Origin: Anthoceros angustus
Lineage: Eukaryota; Streptophyta; Anthocerotopsida; Anthocerotales; Anthocerotaceae
Length of the DNA: 64,000 nucleotides
Assembly (NCBI GenBank): GCA_010909165.1
Contig: VJWM01000019.1
Span: 248,001 to 312,000 of the forward strand
Direction of reading: 5' to 3'
In this document: piece after piece, positions 25,334 through 38,080 of the stretch
Position numbering within the stretch: position 1 is the stretch's first letter
Layout of the letters: each line of letters opens with the position of its first letter
Made by a program: the position numbers and the translations under genes
Notes under the pieces: model-generated
The model's database searches: none
Told to the model about the DNA's origin: nothing
Seen by the model: the letters and a program-made list of their open reading frames with translations, nothing else

Positions 25334-25379
25334 TCACACCATCCCGCAACCATGTCGAAAGTCCTCATCGTCCGTGCAT

Positions 25380-26460
25380 GCCTCCGCTCTCAATGGCGAT
25401 AAAACTTGAATCTTGTAACAAATACCGGTGTAAACGCCTTGAGCATCCACCCCAAGCTTTAATGTCCCGCCTTGCCCGATGGTGTGGTCTACTTCCTCGA
25501 AACTGTGAACTACCTCGGACACATGTGCTTCGTCTTGGTTGTTTCCATCCATAAACTCCGAGGCATAGTGCATAGCCTCCATGGCCAGATATCCGGTTGC
25601 AATAGAACCCTCGGGTTTGGCGCGTTGGCGCACATGTTTCTTAAGCACAAGTAGATACCGCTCCATCGGGTACATCCACCGCGTGTGTACTGAGCCATGT
25701 GTTTCCACTTCATCCACAAGATGGATAATGAGGTGTTGCATAACATTCCAGAATGTCAAAGGCATGAACTGCTCTAGCTTGATGAAGATGTCGATAACCT
25801 CTGCCTTTTTCGCCGGGATATCGGACACATAAATCTCTTTGCCACATATCCATCTGTACAAACCTGCCAATCGGGTGATGACATTTAACTCCTGTGGTGG
25901 GAGCCTCCCTCGCAATGCTATGGGCAAGTAATGCATGCTCCGCCTCAATGGCGATAAAACTTGAATGTCAGAATAAATACCGGTGTAAACGCCTTGAGCA
26001 TCCACCCCAAGCTTTAATGTCCCGCCTTGCCCGATGGTGTGGTCTACTTCCTCGAAACTGTGAACTACCTCGCATACATGTGCTTGGCCTTGGTTGATTC
26101 CATCCATAAACCCGAGGCATAGTGCATAGCCTCCATGGCCGATATCCGGTTGCAATAGAACCCTCGGGTTTATGCTACGCACATGTTTCTTAAGCACAAG
26201 TAGGTACCGCTCATCGGGTACATCCACCGCGTGTTCTTGGGCCATGTGTTTCCACTTCATCCACAAGATGGATAATGAGGTGTTGCATAACATTCCGAAT
26301 GTCAAAGGCATGAACCGCTCTAGCTTGATGAAGATGTCGATAACCTCCGCCTTTTTCGCCGGATATCGGACACATAAATCTCTTGCCACATATCCATCGA
26401 TAACCGCCAATCGGTGATGACATTTAACTCTGGTGGGAGCCTCGCAATGCTATGGGCAAG
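25380..26460. repeat. In-frame tandem duplication of the DUF4218 segment (~540-bp unit)
   Basis: The segment starting CCGCTCTCAATGGCGATAAA near 25,383 recurs near 25,938. Copies differ by short indels, many of them multiples of three here. Confidence 0.8.
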
Positions 26461-26799
26461 TAGTACCGCATCAAACAATGCCAATCGTGACTTTTCATGC
26501 CGATAACCTTGGGACCGGTAAAACATCCTTTCAAATTTGCAGCGGTTGGCGGCTTCATGTCGCAAATCTCATCCTTCACGGCGTAAGTCCGATGGTGAAA
26601 GGACGTACGGTGCCGATGGCAGGTGTTGAATCTCTCCCTCCTCAACCACCCACACCCATGGCTTACAGTCACTCTCTTCCATATCAAACTTGCTGTGGAT
26701 GGTGTCGCCTAACCCACTTAATGTGCCCCAAATAGCTTTGCAGTTGTTGGCCTCCACGTACATAACGTCTTTGACCCACAGCTTACGGGTAAGGCTGAG

Positions 26800-29090
26800 A
26801 TAAGGCAATGAACGCAAAATGAGGGAGTGCCGTTTCACTGCCCATGTTTGCGGTCGGGCCCGCTCATGGGCGGCTGAGGCTGCCCATGACTCCATCTCGG
26901 CCATGACATCTGTCACGGAACGAGGCACGGGCGGCGCCGCCAACATTGTTGAATGCCTCAATATGCATCCTACGGGGTCGTTGAGAAGGGCACCATCGTC
27001 GACGCCTTTCAGCACTTCTCCAATTCCCGAGACCATCTTGCACCTAGTGAAGCCCACAATCAATGCGAGCCTTTCCGCGTGCCTGCAAGCGGCGAACCCA
27101 ATCCGTAGTCGCAAGTTGCCACAACCAATGCTGCCGAGATTGAATATCCGGTGTACATCATACAGCGGAAAAATCCTCACAAGGCACACCGTCCCCATAA
27201 CCGCTGCAATTGAGATTAGAGGCTGCGGTAGATGTCCATATTTGGTACTTGGCGAGGCCCTGGAATAATGGTTGATAGGATAATGCGGTGTTTCTTTGTC
27301 GAAACCCAGGGTGGGAGATTCTGAATGACAAGCATCACTGGCCAGATAGACTTGGAATTAGACCTCTGTCGCTAGGGTTCATGCCATCGGTGGAAATGCT
27401 AAGCCTCACATTTCGGTCATCCGCACCAAAATCTCCAACGGAGTCCAAAGTTCTCCAGGCCGGTGTGTCCCCCAAGATCCGCATTTTCCCATCCTCGCTG
27501 CGATTCCTAGCCCACCATGTCATGTCCCGTGCTAGCTTGGGACACCGAAAAATGCGCCTCAGCGCTCAATTAATGGAAAGTACCAAAAACTTTTCCTCGG
27601 AACTGGCAAGCTCCTTCCAATACCCGGTGCGTAATGAGGCAGCGGGCGTAAACTAGCGCCTTGATGTGCACCCGGTATATGCTACGCCTTTGGGACAGGA
27701 GGCGATCCGAACACGTGACTGTGACACTTGGAGCAATAGTTTATTCGCCTCTTGCCGACTTCGCGGTAGAGTGTTTGGAGATGGCAACAAAGATGTGCTG
27801 ATGACCTGGAAAATTCTGGACATTGCAGAGTCTGAGATATTGTAACACTCTTGCACTTGAAGGAGCGCCGTGGTTGATGATAAGGTGCTTTGGTCACTCC
27901 CTACAGGCCCGTGAGCGTCATATAACGCCTTTGACCCATACCATGGGTATGAGATAAGGCAATGAACGCAAATGAGGGAGTGTCGTTTCATCGCCCATGT
28001 TTGCGGTCGGGCTCATCATGGGCGGCCGAGGCTGCCCATGACTCCATCTCGCCATGACATCCGCCACGAACGAGGCACGGGCCGCCGCTCAACCCGATTG
28101 TTGAATGCCTCAATATGCATCCTACGGCGGGTCGTCGGAGAAGGGCACCATCGTCGCCTTCGCATGCACACTTCTCCAATTCGAGACCATCTTGCACCTA
28201 GTCAAGCCCAATCAATCACGGTGCCTTTCCGCATTGCAAGCCGCAACCCAATCCGGTAGTCGCAAGTTGCCACAACCAATGCCCGTAGATTGAATATCCG
28301 GTGTACATCGCCCACGTGCTGGAAAAATCCTCACAAGGCACACTGCCCCATAACCGCTGCAATTCGGAGATTAGAGGCCGCAGTAGATGTCCATATTTGG
28401 TACTTGGCGAGGCCCCGAATAATGGTTGATAGGATAATGCGGTGTTTCTTTGTCGAAACCTGTGGTGGAGATTCGAATGACAAGCATCACCGCCGATAGA
28501 CTTGGAATTAGACCGTCCGCTAGGGTTCATGCCATCGGTGGAAATGCTAAGCCTCACATTTCGGTCATCCGCACCAAAATGTCCAACGGAGTCCAAAGTT
28601 CTCCAGGCCGGTGTGTCCCCAAGATCCTCATTTTCCCATCCTCGCGATTCCTAGCCCACCATGTCATGTCCTGCTAGCTTGGGACATCAAAATGCGCCTC
28701 GCGCTCAATTAATGGAAAGTACCAAAACTTTTCCTCGAATCGCAAGCTCCTTCCAATACCGGTCGGTGCGTGGGCCGAGAAAGGCGTAAACTAGCGCCTT
28801 GATGTGCACCCCAAGATATGCTACGCCTTTTGGGACAGAGGCGATCCGAACACGTGATCGTGACACTTGGAGCAATAGTTTATTCGCCTCTTGCCGACTT
28901 CGCGGTAGAGTGTTTGGAGATGGCAACAAAGATGTGCTGATGACCTGGAAAATTCTGGACATTGCAGAGTCTCAGATATTGTAACACTCTTGCACTTGAA
29001 GGAGCGCCGTGGTTGATGATAAGGTGCTTTGGTCACTCCTACAGGGCCCGTGAACGTCATATAACAGCCTCTCCGATTCCTTACGCAAGG
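26800..29090. repeat. Tandem duplication of the tnp2 core (~1.13-kb unit)
   Basis: The run from about 26,800 (ATAAGGCAATGAACGCAAAA) to 27,950 recurs from about 27,954 to 29,090 with the same landmarks in order, differing mostly by indels of 1-8 bases. A smaller duplication (offset 176 bp) follows at about 29,229-29,345 and 29,405-29,520. Confidence 0.8.
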
Positions 29091-29759
29091 CATCATGCCA
29101 TTCGTATGGCAAGGACTGAACGAAGTTGTGCATAGCTTCTACTCCTCCAGGCTCATAAGCATCATCTGCAATATCCATTTCTGGCCTTGCGATGTCATCT
29201 TCAGTCTGATCTTCCTGTTCGCCGGGTTCAACGTGGGCCTCTTCACCATTCCCGTAAGCTTGCACCCGCAGCCGATCAGCACCAGGTGGAGCTGGTGCTG
29301 GACGTGGTGCTTGACTAAGCGGAAAGTGACCACTCCATCGAGGCTCTGCGGCGAACAATTTGCGTGGCGAGCGGGCGTCATCTTCACCGATCTTCCGCTG
29401 GGGTCAACGGGCCTCTTCACCATTCCCGTAAGCTTGCACCACCGATCGACCAGTGGAGCCGGTGGCCGGACGTGGTGCTTGACTAAGCGGAAAGTGACCA
29501 CTCCATCGAGGCTCCTGCGAAGCAGACAATTGGGCAGGTGACGAGAACCAGACGTCATCTAGAGGTGATTGAAATGGAGAGGACTGCCATGGTACCTGAA
29601 TTCGTTGTGGGAGATTGTGATGTCGGGCATGCCTCAACGCAATATCGAATCGCACAGTGCGGTTGAAGGGCCGGCAATCCGAACACGGACATCGAATCTT
29701 TGGGATTTGTCGATTCCTCACGGCCTTACCATTTCAAGCGCACTTTGGCAGCGGTGCTG

Positions 29760-31747
29760 GGGTGAAATGTTTGAGTGATGTGTGGCACGGTAGCCAGATG
29801 TGGCAGATAGCAGGAATGTCTTGCTCCCAGTCCTTTACGCCCAAGTGTGAATGGTCACATCGAAAACCAGATCTTCGGCAACTGACGGTAGATTACGCTT
29901 GTGTGTGGAACCGGCTTCTTCCTACCCTGTCAGACATGGTTTACGCTCTCAGAGTTAGTGTCTGAGTACATAGCACCTACGCCCCAATGCGAAAAGCTCC
30001 TGCTCCAATCCCCATCTGTTCCTTCTTGGCGATAGGCCCTTTCAGATCATCTCTGTTCGTCCAGTCGATTCAGGTGGGTTGGAATGGCACCCGGTGACAG
30101 TAGTGAGGGGGCAAGCTTGGCAATCGAAGGCATGAATTCGGCCGTGTCGCCGCCCACGGCGGAGATGGGATGAGCCGCCGATCGCCCAACCTTGCTCTGC
30201 GTCCGTGGCATCGGGAGGTTCACGCATCTGGAGGGCGTCACACCAAGAAACACTGTACATTTGGAAGTGGCGAGAGGAAGCCTTGTGTTGCGGCATGGAC
30301 GAGCCTATCTGGGAGCATTCACAGATCCCTTGCGGGACTATGTGTGTGCCAAAGCATATCGGTCGGGCAGTGGACACCCCAATTTGGACCCCGGGGCATG
30401 GTCATTGGGTGCTCCAGGCGTGAGGCGACTATGTTGAGTGGCCTAGAACGGAGTTTGTAATTGCTGGCGGTGGACGACGCCGCCCTCGCCTTCGTCGTGA
30501 GATGCATCAACGGGACGTTTTGGTGGGTGGCATGTCTTTGCACTGGGCTGCAATCTTGGCCAGCCCAGGTGCTTACATCGTCGATATCATTGAAGAAATG
30601 CGGACTCCCTGCGCATTTTGTCGGTTGTGGTTGAGGTAGGCACACCGGCAACTCGTCTTTCTTTGCTTGGGAGCAAGTTTGACATTCTCTGCGTAGAGCG
30701 GGAACCGGCTTTTGAGCCGGACACTGGGATCACCCTCCCTCGGGCACCCAGAGGTGATGATCCTGCACTGAGAGTTGAAATCGATATGCAATTCGAGGAG
30801 ATTCGCGACTCATACATGGGCAGGCAAGTTCGTGCGGACAGTGGGGCCTCCTTGGGATAGACGCCGCTGAGCACATGGGAGGACCCCGGGGAGAGTCTTG
30901 ATGATGTTCTATATGCAACTTGCACATAAGTTGGGGACATTTCAATTTTGAAGAAGGATCTCGACAATCATGTATTGGCCACGCGCCTTTGTTTACAATG
31001 ATACGAGCATATGGTGTGCTACTCCAGTCCGATTCAACGAAGAAGGAGCTGCTCAAGTGCTTGGGGCGTGCAATTTTGATCGTCCGCGCCATTGCATTGG
31101 AGGGAGGAAGAATTTGGGCCATTGTGGCGGGCAAGTCGTATGCTTTCAAATTTCAGCCTCGGTTTTGGGCGGGTTGTGCAAGTCATTGTCATGGCCCCTT
31201 GATTGAGTTGGATTAGGCCGGCGAAGGACCCTCGCGTAATTGCGAACTCACAAACTTGTTCTTGTCGACTCCCGTAGCGGATTGTTTTTGCCCGTAGATC
31301 GATGTTGGGGCGTGCCCAACAGACCGTTATTGATTGAAGGACTTCCGATCTGTCATTCCGGCTTCGGGCATTTTGTTGCCCGAATATCAGCCTGTGTGAG
31401 TCCAGGCAGATTGAGACTCAATTGGCGTCGCGCCTATTGAGGGGGAAGTGCAATAAAGTGTTGCCACTTCACCTGTCCGCGAGACCCGAGACTATGTCTA
31501 TGGTCCAATCGTTTCTCACGCTTGAGAATGCACGGACCACAAGTGAACCCGGTTCATCGCGACTGGCAGGGTCCCTCCCGTCCGGTGTACATCGTCCAAG
31601 CTGGGGTTCATGCATGCTCCAGTCTGACTGAGATCCAGCGGCCTCGTTTGGGCCGGAAATGACATTTGGGAAAACCCAGGTCGCCCTTGCGGGTCCAGGC
31701 ATGTCCGAGCACAAGCGAGTGAGGCCGGCCTCTGGCTGCCGCAATAA
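29760..31747. other. No gene recognised
   Basis: Moderate GC, several 70-140 codon frames on both strands, none continuous and none matching a family I know. It lies between a tnp2 relic and the truncated copia element, so it is probably older TE sequence. Confidence 0.35.
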
Positions 31748-31960
31748 GGAAGGTGGCGGCAAACCACCCATAAAGTGGACATGTGACGGGCACCGAGGGG
31801 CGAGAAATATGGCCCGACGCGTCATTTACTCATCCGTTACCAAGCATCGGAGTACCTTTGCTTTCGATTCAGGTTGTGTCGGATATGTCGGTTGCCATGA
31901 CGCGATTCGTAGCGTCATTTTCTAACCTAAATCATAATCTAATGCATTGTAGTAGTGAAG

Positions 31961-33246
31961 TCATCTCCCGCAGTTAAATTCGGTAGCTCGGCGACTCCGT
32001 TTGACCCAGCGATGTGTAGACCAGCATTGTCTTCCTATACCTTCTTCTGAACAATAGTTCTGGAATTGCTTTGAAGTGAATTCGCCTCCATTGTCAGATC
32101 GGAGCGTTTTGAGCTGTTTCCCAGTCCACCTTTCAGCATACTTGATGTAAGTCTTAAAGTGGTCGAAACACTCACTTTTATTCCTCAGGATGTAAGATGT
32201 GACGAATCTTGTCTTGTCATCTATGAAGGTGAAGAAACATCGACCTCCACCTATGGACTCCTGAGATAGGGGTCCACATAGGTCTGTATGAACAAGCTCC
32301 AAGACATCACTGGCTCTATCGGGTGCTTTGTTTTGGAAAGCTGCTTGATGTCTCTTTGACCACATACAGGCTTCATAAAGAGGTAAGGTGGCGGCAAACC
32401 ACCCATAAAGTGGACATGTGACCGCACTGTGTAAAATGACTGACCGTTCATTTACTCATCCGTTACCAAGCATCCCGCAATCGCTCGACTCACCGCTTGT
32501 GTTCAGATATGTTTATGACGGAAATTGCTGACGCCATTTCTAGCTCGTCATAAATCCTAATGCATTGTAGTAGTGGAAGTCATCTCCTGCAAAGTTAAAT
32601 TCAGCGCGACTGCTTTGTTGTGATGTGACCACCGCTTGTCTTCCTATACCTTCTTACGAACAATAGTTGGAATTGCTTTGAAGTGAATTCGCCCATTGTC
32701 GATCGAGCGTTTTGAGTGCTTCCCACCCACCTTTCAAAGATACTTGATGTAAGTCTTAAAGTGGTCAAACACTCACTTTTATTCCTCGGGATGTAAGATG
32801 TGACGAATCTTGTGTCATCTATGAAGGTGAAGAAACATCGACCTCCACCTATGGACTCCTGAGATAGGGGTCCACATAGGTCTGTATGAACAAGCTCCAA
32901 GACATCACTGGCTCTATCGGGTGCTTTGTTTTGGAAAGCTGCTTGATGTCTCTTTGACCACATACAGGCTTCATAAAGAGGTAAGGGTGGCAGAGGCCCT
33001 ATAGGTCCAAGTTTGTACAAGGCCCTATAGGCCCTTGTACAAACTACTAAGCGCAAGTTTCTGAAGTTTTGCACTATGAGGATGACCTAGCCTAGCATGC
33101 CATAGCTGACTCTTGGCTATCTGCTGGTCAGATGCACCAGTAGTACTCTTAGCTATATGAGTCTGAACAGTACCATTATTAATGTGAAGTTGAAATAGAT
33201 CATGATCTCCATAGGCTAGAACCTTTTTATGATCAAAAGCATCTAT
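31961..33246 (-). pseudogene. copia pre-integrase and integrase core fragment, tandemly duplicated
   Basis: On the minus strand LWHARLGHPHSAKLQKL marks the GAG-pre-integrase domain near 33.1 kb. It is followed by HTDLCGPLSQESIGG and LRSDNGGEFTSKQF, which contain the first two acidic residues of the integrase catalytic triad. The third (Glu) is missing because the fragment ends before it. The core is present twice: 32,601-33,000 (more damaged) and 31,961-32,365 (open for 134 codons). A frameshift lies between the pre-integrase block and the core, close to a repeated GGCCCTATAGG segment (32,995-33,040). In an intact element the enzyme would insert the cDNA into the genome. Confidence 0.75.
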
Positions 33247-35948
33247 AACACGATAATTTTGCAAGGGGGGGAATATACAAACCCTCTTCTTCTGGGGTCG
33301 GACCCTCTTGACCAAACACCATCCAAAAATAGCCTTTTTATCAAAGAAACATCACCCCATTCACCGGGTACATACACTTACACATCAAATGTTTACTTTG
33401 CCTCCACTACAATGACCCATCAGTGGCCCGGTGGCCCTAACAGTCTATCACAACACTCAAGCCTTGTACTATTTTGTGGGGAACTCGTGGACTATCTATA
33501 CCACAAAAAATGGATCTTTCACCGTCAATCCAATGTTTTGAGTCTGTCTACTTTAGAATGGAGGAATATGACGGGCTACGTTGTGACTCATCCGGCTCGA
33601 GCGGATCGAATCCAACACCATTGCTAAATTACGATTCCACCAACACCATAATTATGGAAGATCCCTTCGTGAAATTGACATGTCCTTAAAAGAGGATTTA
33701 AACCCTAGGTCTTCAAAATGACATTAGCCTCTTTATTCCATCCACAATCAAAAAGTCTGCATTCTTTCCATTGACATGATAGAGAGCCTATCTAGGGCGC
33801 CGACCGGCCAGCGCCCTCCGTGATGTGTTCATGGACACCATTCAATAAATTCATATCAAAACTAAACATGGTTATACTTTGGAAAGAAACAAAACCGAAA
33901 GTTGTGTGTGAACGCCGACATGGCGGCCCACAACGATCGACAAAACGTAAACTTTAAACGAGCACATGCAAGCGGTTACGCCGGAATGGTCCTCATGGGG
34001 ACCAATCAGAACTCATACGGGCCTTGAGCCAACATCGAATGTATGACCACTTCTAAGTTCCACATGCGCCCACTGGGTCATCAAAACCATTGTTCTTGCC
34101 CATGGACTTGGCGTTTCGTTCTCCCCAACTCCGCCTCATCAAGCACTTGCGTAAGCGGTACTGTGGTCGTAGCCTATGCCGCTTTTGGTTTACGAGGACG
34201 TTCACGTCACTGGTTTTGGCTTTCACGGTTTGAATCATTGCCTTTATCAAACAAGTAACACATTCCCTCAACCATTTGAATGTATGTTTCAAATTGAATG
34301 AGCAAAATATGACATCTTTCACATGTCAAATCACAATGTACAGCCTTGTCGATCGCAAAGATGGTGTCCAGGATCAAGCACATGCCGAGCTATGACCTAC
34401 AATACAATGGTCGCCTTCAATGAGCTCCATAAAATGGAAGAAACTTGAGTGAGCCGTAGCCCTCTTCACCATTTTGATTCTTTTATAATTTGAGACCATT
34501 AATATAATATTACGAGTAATTTCAAACTCGCGATCAACGATTGAAAGATATTTGCTATGATTTTGGGTTTAAAACTACAAATTCTTAACTATGCTGGCCA
34601 AAATAAGGACTCTGAATGCGTCCTTAAGGACAGAATCCTTTAATTTAAAGGATGCCCTTAAAAATCAACAAAGTTGATGTACATGAGGAGTAGGAGTTTT
34701 GATCTCACGACCTACTACTTATTAATCTCTCTATCCACTTGAGTAACTACCCCAAGCCACAAATCACTTGAAGCGCTAATTATTTATTTTATCAAAGGCA
34801 GCCCATGGGGAGGGGAGGCGGCCGGCGCATGGGGAGGCGGCGCGCCATGGGAGGGCGTGCATGGGGAGGCGGCCGGCCGGCCGGAGGGCGCATGGGGAGG
34901 GCGCCCGCCGGCGCCCATGGGAGGGCATGGGGAGGGCGCCCATGGGAGGGCATGCATGGGCGCCGCCACCAAAGATCCTCTTTATGGATGTATTTTGAAA
35001 TTCTTCTCTCATGCCACGATTGCACCCATTTTGAAAAAACCTATGAACTTACTTTCATTAATTCAGATCAGTACAATGTGCAACTTCGTTCTCAAGAATA
35101 TATGGGCATGTTAGGTACCCGCCAAAATGTGGAACATAACATTACTTTGAGGTTTGGGGCCGTGGTTTTGAGGGGAACTAATCCCACTTACTCTATATAT
35201 TTTAAAAATATTTTAAAAGCAATCTCGATTTGGTTAACTTGTATGGTATTGAAATAGTGTGCATGAAGTACAAGGCCTTTGTGTTCCCCAGGGCGGTCAT
35301 TTGCTTTGAAGGACTTCGCACGCCCCACCCGGATGATGTAGTGGAATGCAAATGGAAACATGACCTTGTGACAAGGGCTTATTTGGTGCAGACAACCATG
35401 TGGGCGCTGTAAAAATCGAATGAAGGTGCTTCGAAGAGGGTTCCATTTGCATATCAATCGAATCGTCGTATACTCTATCACATACGAAGGACATTATGCA
35501 TGCGTGGGAAGTGAGAACGACCAGGAACTTTGACCTAAACCCCAAACTCTCGGGAGGTATGCGAAAGGGCGGCCGGCCGCGCCTTTCCCTCACACTGTAT
35601 ATGCCCAAAGTGTAGTATACAAACGACTACTCTGGGTCTTCTTTTGGTGTTTTTACATAGTGCCTTAGTTGAAAGGCAATATTTATGTGCATAACACCGC
35701 CAAGAATGGTCAACCACGTGGGTTCAATTATGCCGGAAATCGATGTGTTGTGGAAAGCCTAAACCTTTCACATGCCTCAGCCATTCATGAAAACAATGCA
35801 ACCAATGGTGTGACACCATGATTTTGTGATAAATTTTTAGAGCATGCCATGACAGGCCAGTTTTAGACCCATCAGAAACCCTCTTCGAAGGATAAAAGCC
35901 AGTAAACCCCCATCGGGTATATTCCCCCCCTTGCAAAATTATCGTGTT
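33247..35948. mobile_element. 2.7-kb DNA transposon of unassigned superfamily, inserted in the copia element
   Basis: The two ends are 32-bp perfect inverted repeats (33,247-33,278 and 35,917-35,948) starting AACACGATAATTTTGCAAGG. The plus-strand flanks carry CTAT immediately outside each end (33,243-33,246 and 35,949-35,952), a 4-bp target duplication. Removing the insert and one CTAT rejoins the copia reading frame exactly inside the pre-integrase region, which fixes the boundaries independently. The interior has no open frame resembling a transposase, so it is probably non-autonomous. It contains a GC-rich minisatellite at 34,801-34,975 in otherwise AT-rich DNA. A 4-bp duplication with these ends does not match the superfamilies I can name: hAT 8 bp, CACTA 3, Harbinger 3, Mutator 9-11, Mariner TA, piggyBac TTAA. 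Confidence 0.8.
34801..34975. repeat. GC-rich minisatellite / CpG-dense block
   Basis: Irregular repetition of CATGGGGAGGCGGC and GCCCATGGGAGGGC units with GGCCGGCC runs, sharply bounded by AT-rich DNA on both sides. Long frames read through it on both strands because stop codons are rare in such sequence. Confidence 0.75.
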
Positions 35949-35952
35949 CTAT

Positions 35953-37590
35953 GATCTGACATTCTGTTGTTGTGAATAGAACGTGACTGTGATTGTCAGT
36001 ATTTAGTCCACGAACTGAAATGAGGTTCCTAGTGATGTCAGGCACATAGTATACATCATGGAGAACTAGTGTGACTCCGGATGGAACTGACAAGTCGACC
36101 GTGCCCAAACCAGGAGAAACGAGTGATCTATATCATCACCCAGGTACACATACTGATCCTTCATTGATCTGTATGTCTTGAATGCACCTCTGTCAAAACA
36201 GATATGTGCTGTGGCACCTGTGTCAAGATACCACTCTGCAACAGGTCTAACCTCTGCTTTGGTTGACAAGCATGTAGGGATCAAAAGTGGATTAGCAAAC
36301 TCCCTGGTCCCAACTGTAAGGGCAGAGGGTGTTGGCTGCTTCTTCACCACTACGTGAGTTTCAGCACTGGACGAGCCCTCCTTGCGAGGAACTTCAGCCT
36401 GTTTCTTACGACACTCACACTCCCGATGACCAGGTGGTTTACACCAACTGCAAGTGCCTGGCTTCTTTCCTTTTTTGTTGGCAGGAGCTCCTTGCGAGCT
36501 GCCTCCTTTTGAGTTGTTAGCAGAACTTTGGAAATTCGGTCTTGCACCTTTTCCTCGGTTAGATGTATACAAAGCTTGCTACTTACCAGCACGTTTGTGA
36601 TTACCTCTGTTTGCTTCCTCCTAAAGCAAAGCTCCCACTAGCTCAAAGAAAGGTTGTCTTGGTAGATCAATCTTTGCCGCCTCACCAACTTCACGTTTGA
36701 GTTGTTAGCAGAACTTTGGAAATTCGGTCTTGCACCTTTTCCTCGGTTAGATGTATACAAAGCTTGCTACTTACCAGCACGTTTGTGATTACCTCTGTTT
36801 GCTTCCTCCTAAAGCAAAGCTCCCACTAGCTCAGCAAAGGTTGTCTTTGGTAGATCAATCTTTGCTGCCTCAGCCAACTTCACGGCTTGTGCTTGTGCAG
36901 CAGTGTGGGAAGTCACGAAATGTGACCAAAATTCTGGCAGCGATATGAGCATCCGCAGTGTCAACTCAGAATCGCTGAGAACTTCTTCAGAGGCTCCTTC
37001 AACCTTAGAGGCTAAGGGTTGAAACACTCCTACGTGTTTCTCAATTGAGTCACCTTCCTTCATTCTGTAATTTTGGAAGTGCCTCAATGCTGCCTTAACA
37101 CTCATGTAATTTCGTCCTGAATACAAGTCCTTCAACCTCTTCCAAATCTCTGCCGCTGACTTAGCCCGACCAGTCTACCTCAACATGTCAGATGTTAGGC
37201 CACTGCGTATAAGGTACATGGCTACGTCGTTCTTGACTAACCATGCTTCAACAGCATCCGAATCGGAAGATCCCGCAGGTCTCGTTTCATCACCTACAGT
37301 GATTTTCCAGAGTTTTCGGTAATTCTGAAGGGCTCCTTGCATTCGAAGGACCCAGATGTCATAGTCGGTTCCTCCGACCTGACCTTTTCTTTGAAGCCAT
37401 CTCCAGACACAGTTGACGACTCTGCCATTGTGTGTGCTGGCTTCCGTTGCCTATTGAGGATGTTTCTGTTTTGGTTGTCACTAAAGAGATCTGGGGGTTG
37501 AGTGAATGTCAATTCGCGCTCCTCTGGATACAAGCATTGAATGATTGTATTGAATGCATCTTTCAAATCAGCAACTTGCATAGGTACATT
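35953..37590 (-). pseudogene. copia gag and protease region, broken
   Basis: From high to low coordinates: a gag start region (about 37,300-37,590), the capsid-like part (36,809-37,135; KSAAEIWKRLKDLYSGRNYM and FQNYRMKEGDSIEKHVGVF) and a CCHC knuckle CSWCKPPGHRECEC (C-x2-C-x4-H-x4-C, near 36.4 kb). The aspartic protease motif WYLDTGATAHIC follows near 36.2 kb, and the start of the pre-integrase domain ends at the nested insertion. Stops and shifts interrupt it, and a ~190-bp tandem duplication (about 36,510-36,640 and 36,700-36,834) lies between capsid and knuckle. Intact gag-protease packages and processes the retroelement particle in the cytoplasm. Confidence 0.75.
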
Positions 37591-38066
37591 CTGATTCCTA
37601 CTCTGCCATGCAGGTTATCAGCAAGCATGAGCCTATTAGGATCTCTTAGCCTATTGCGTCTGTTAGGAATTAGCTCAGCAGGGTGAGGCTGCCACTGCTG
37701 GCCTTCCAATTCAGCCATTTCATTTGGCTTGAATTTTTGCTTTCAGAATGCAAAACACTTGCATTCGTAATTTCTCTTGTAATTCTACATGTTATCTGCC
37801 GATCAGGCAGTTGTCCTAGTGTATTCCCATTGGAATTGCTTAGAAACAGCAATCCAAGTGGAGTGCACTAGGGTCTCTTGATACTGCAGATCTAATATAG
37901 ATTTTTTTTAAAGAAAACAGCAGAAAATTCATTTTCTTGATTTTTATTTGTTTTCTTAATTTCAGAAGCATTTTCTAATAAAGAAACAACAAATAATATA
38001 TCATTGTGCACATCTTCTAATGCACAATTTTATGTGCATCCTTATGGATGCAATCTATATAGTATC

Positions 38067-38079
38067 CTCTGATACCATA
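38067..38079 (-). promoter_or_regulatory. Primer-binding site for initiator tRNA-Met
   Basis: The minus strand reads TATGGTATCAGAG next to the LTR. TGGTATCAGAG is the usual plant copia match to the 3' end of initiator methionine tRNA, where reverse transcription is primed. Confidence 0.8.
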
Positions 38080-38080
38080 A

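Larger units (their letters stand above)
25334..29725 (-). pseudogene. Second tnp2-type CACTA transposase, internally duplicated and frameshifted
   Basis: The minus strand carries a full tnp2 domain order. A transposase-associated cysteine block (IPKIRCPCSDCRPF) lies near 29.6-29.7 kb. LLPSPNTLPRSRQEANKLL lies near 28.9 kb and again near 27.8 kb. The core block RNVRLSISTDGMNPS lies near 28.5 kb and again near 27.4 kb. A KDVMYVEANNCKAIWGTL block lies near 26.75 kb. The DUF4218 domain (FMPLTFWNVMQHLIIHLVDE, RWMYPMERYLLVLKKHVRQR, EGSIATGYLAMEAMHYASE) sits at 25.4-25.9 kb with a second copy at 25.9-26.4 kb. The two DUF4218 copies share a continuous 358-codon frame (25,334-26,410), so here the duplication kept the frame. 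Elsewhere there are shifts and stops. The family function is nuclear cut-and-paste transposition. I see no terminal repeats for this older element in the window. Confidence 0.75.
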
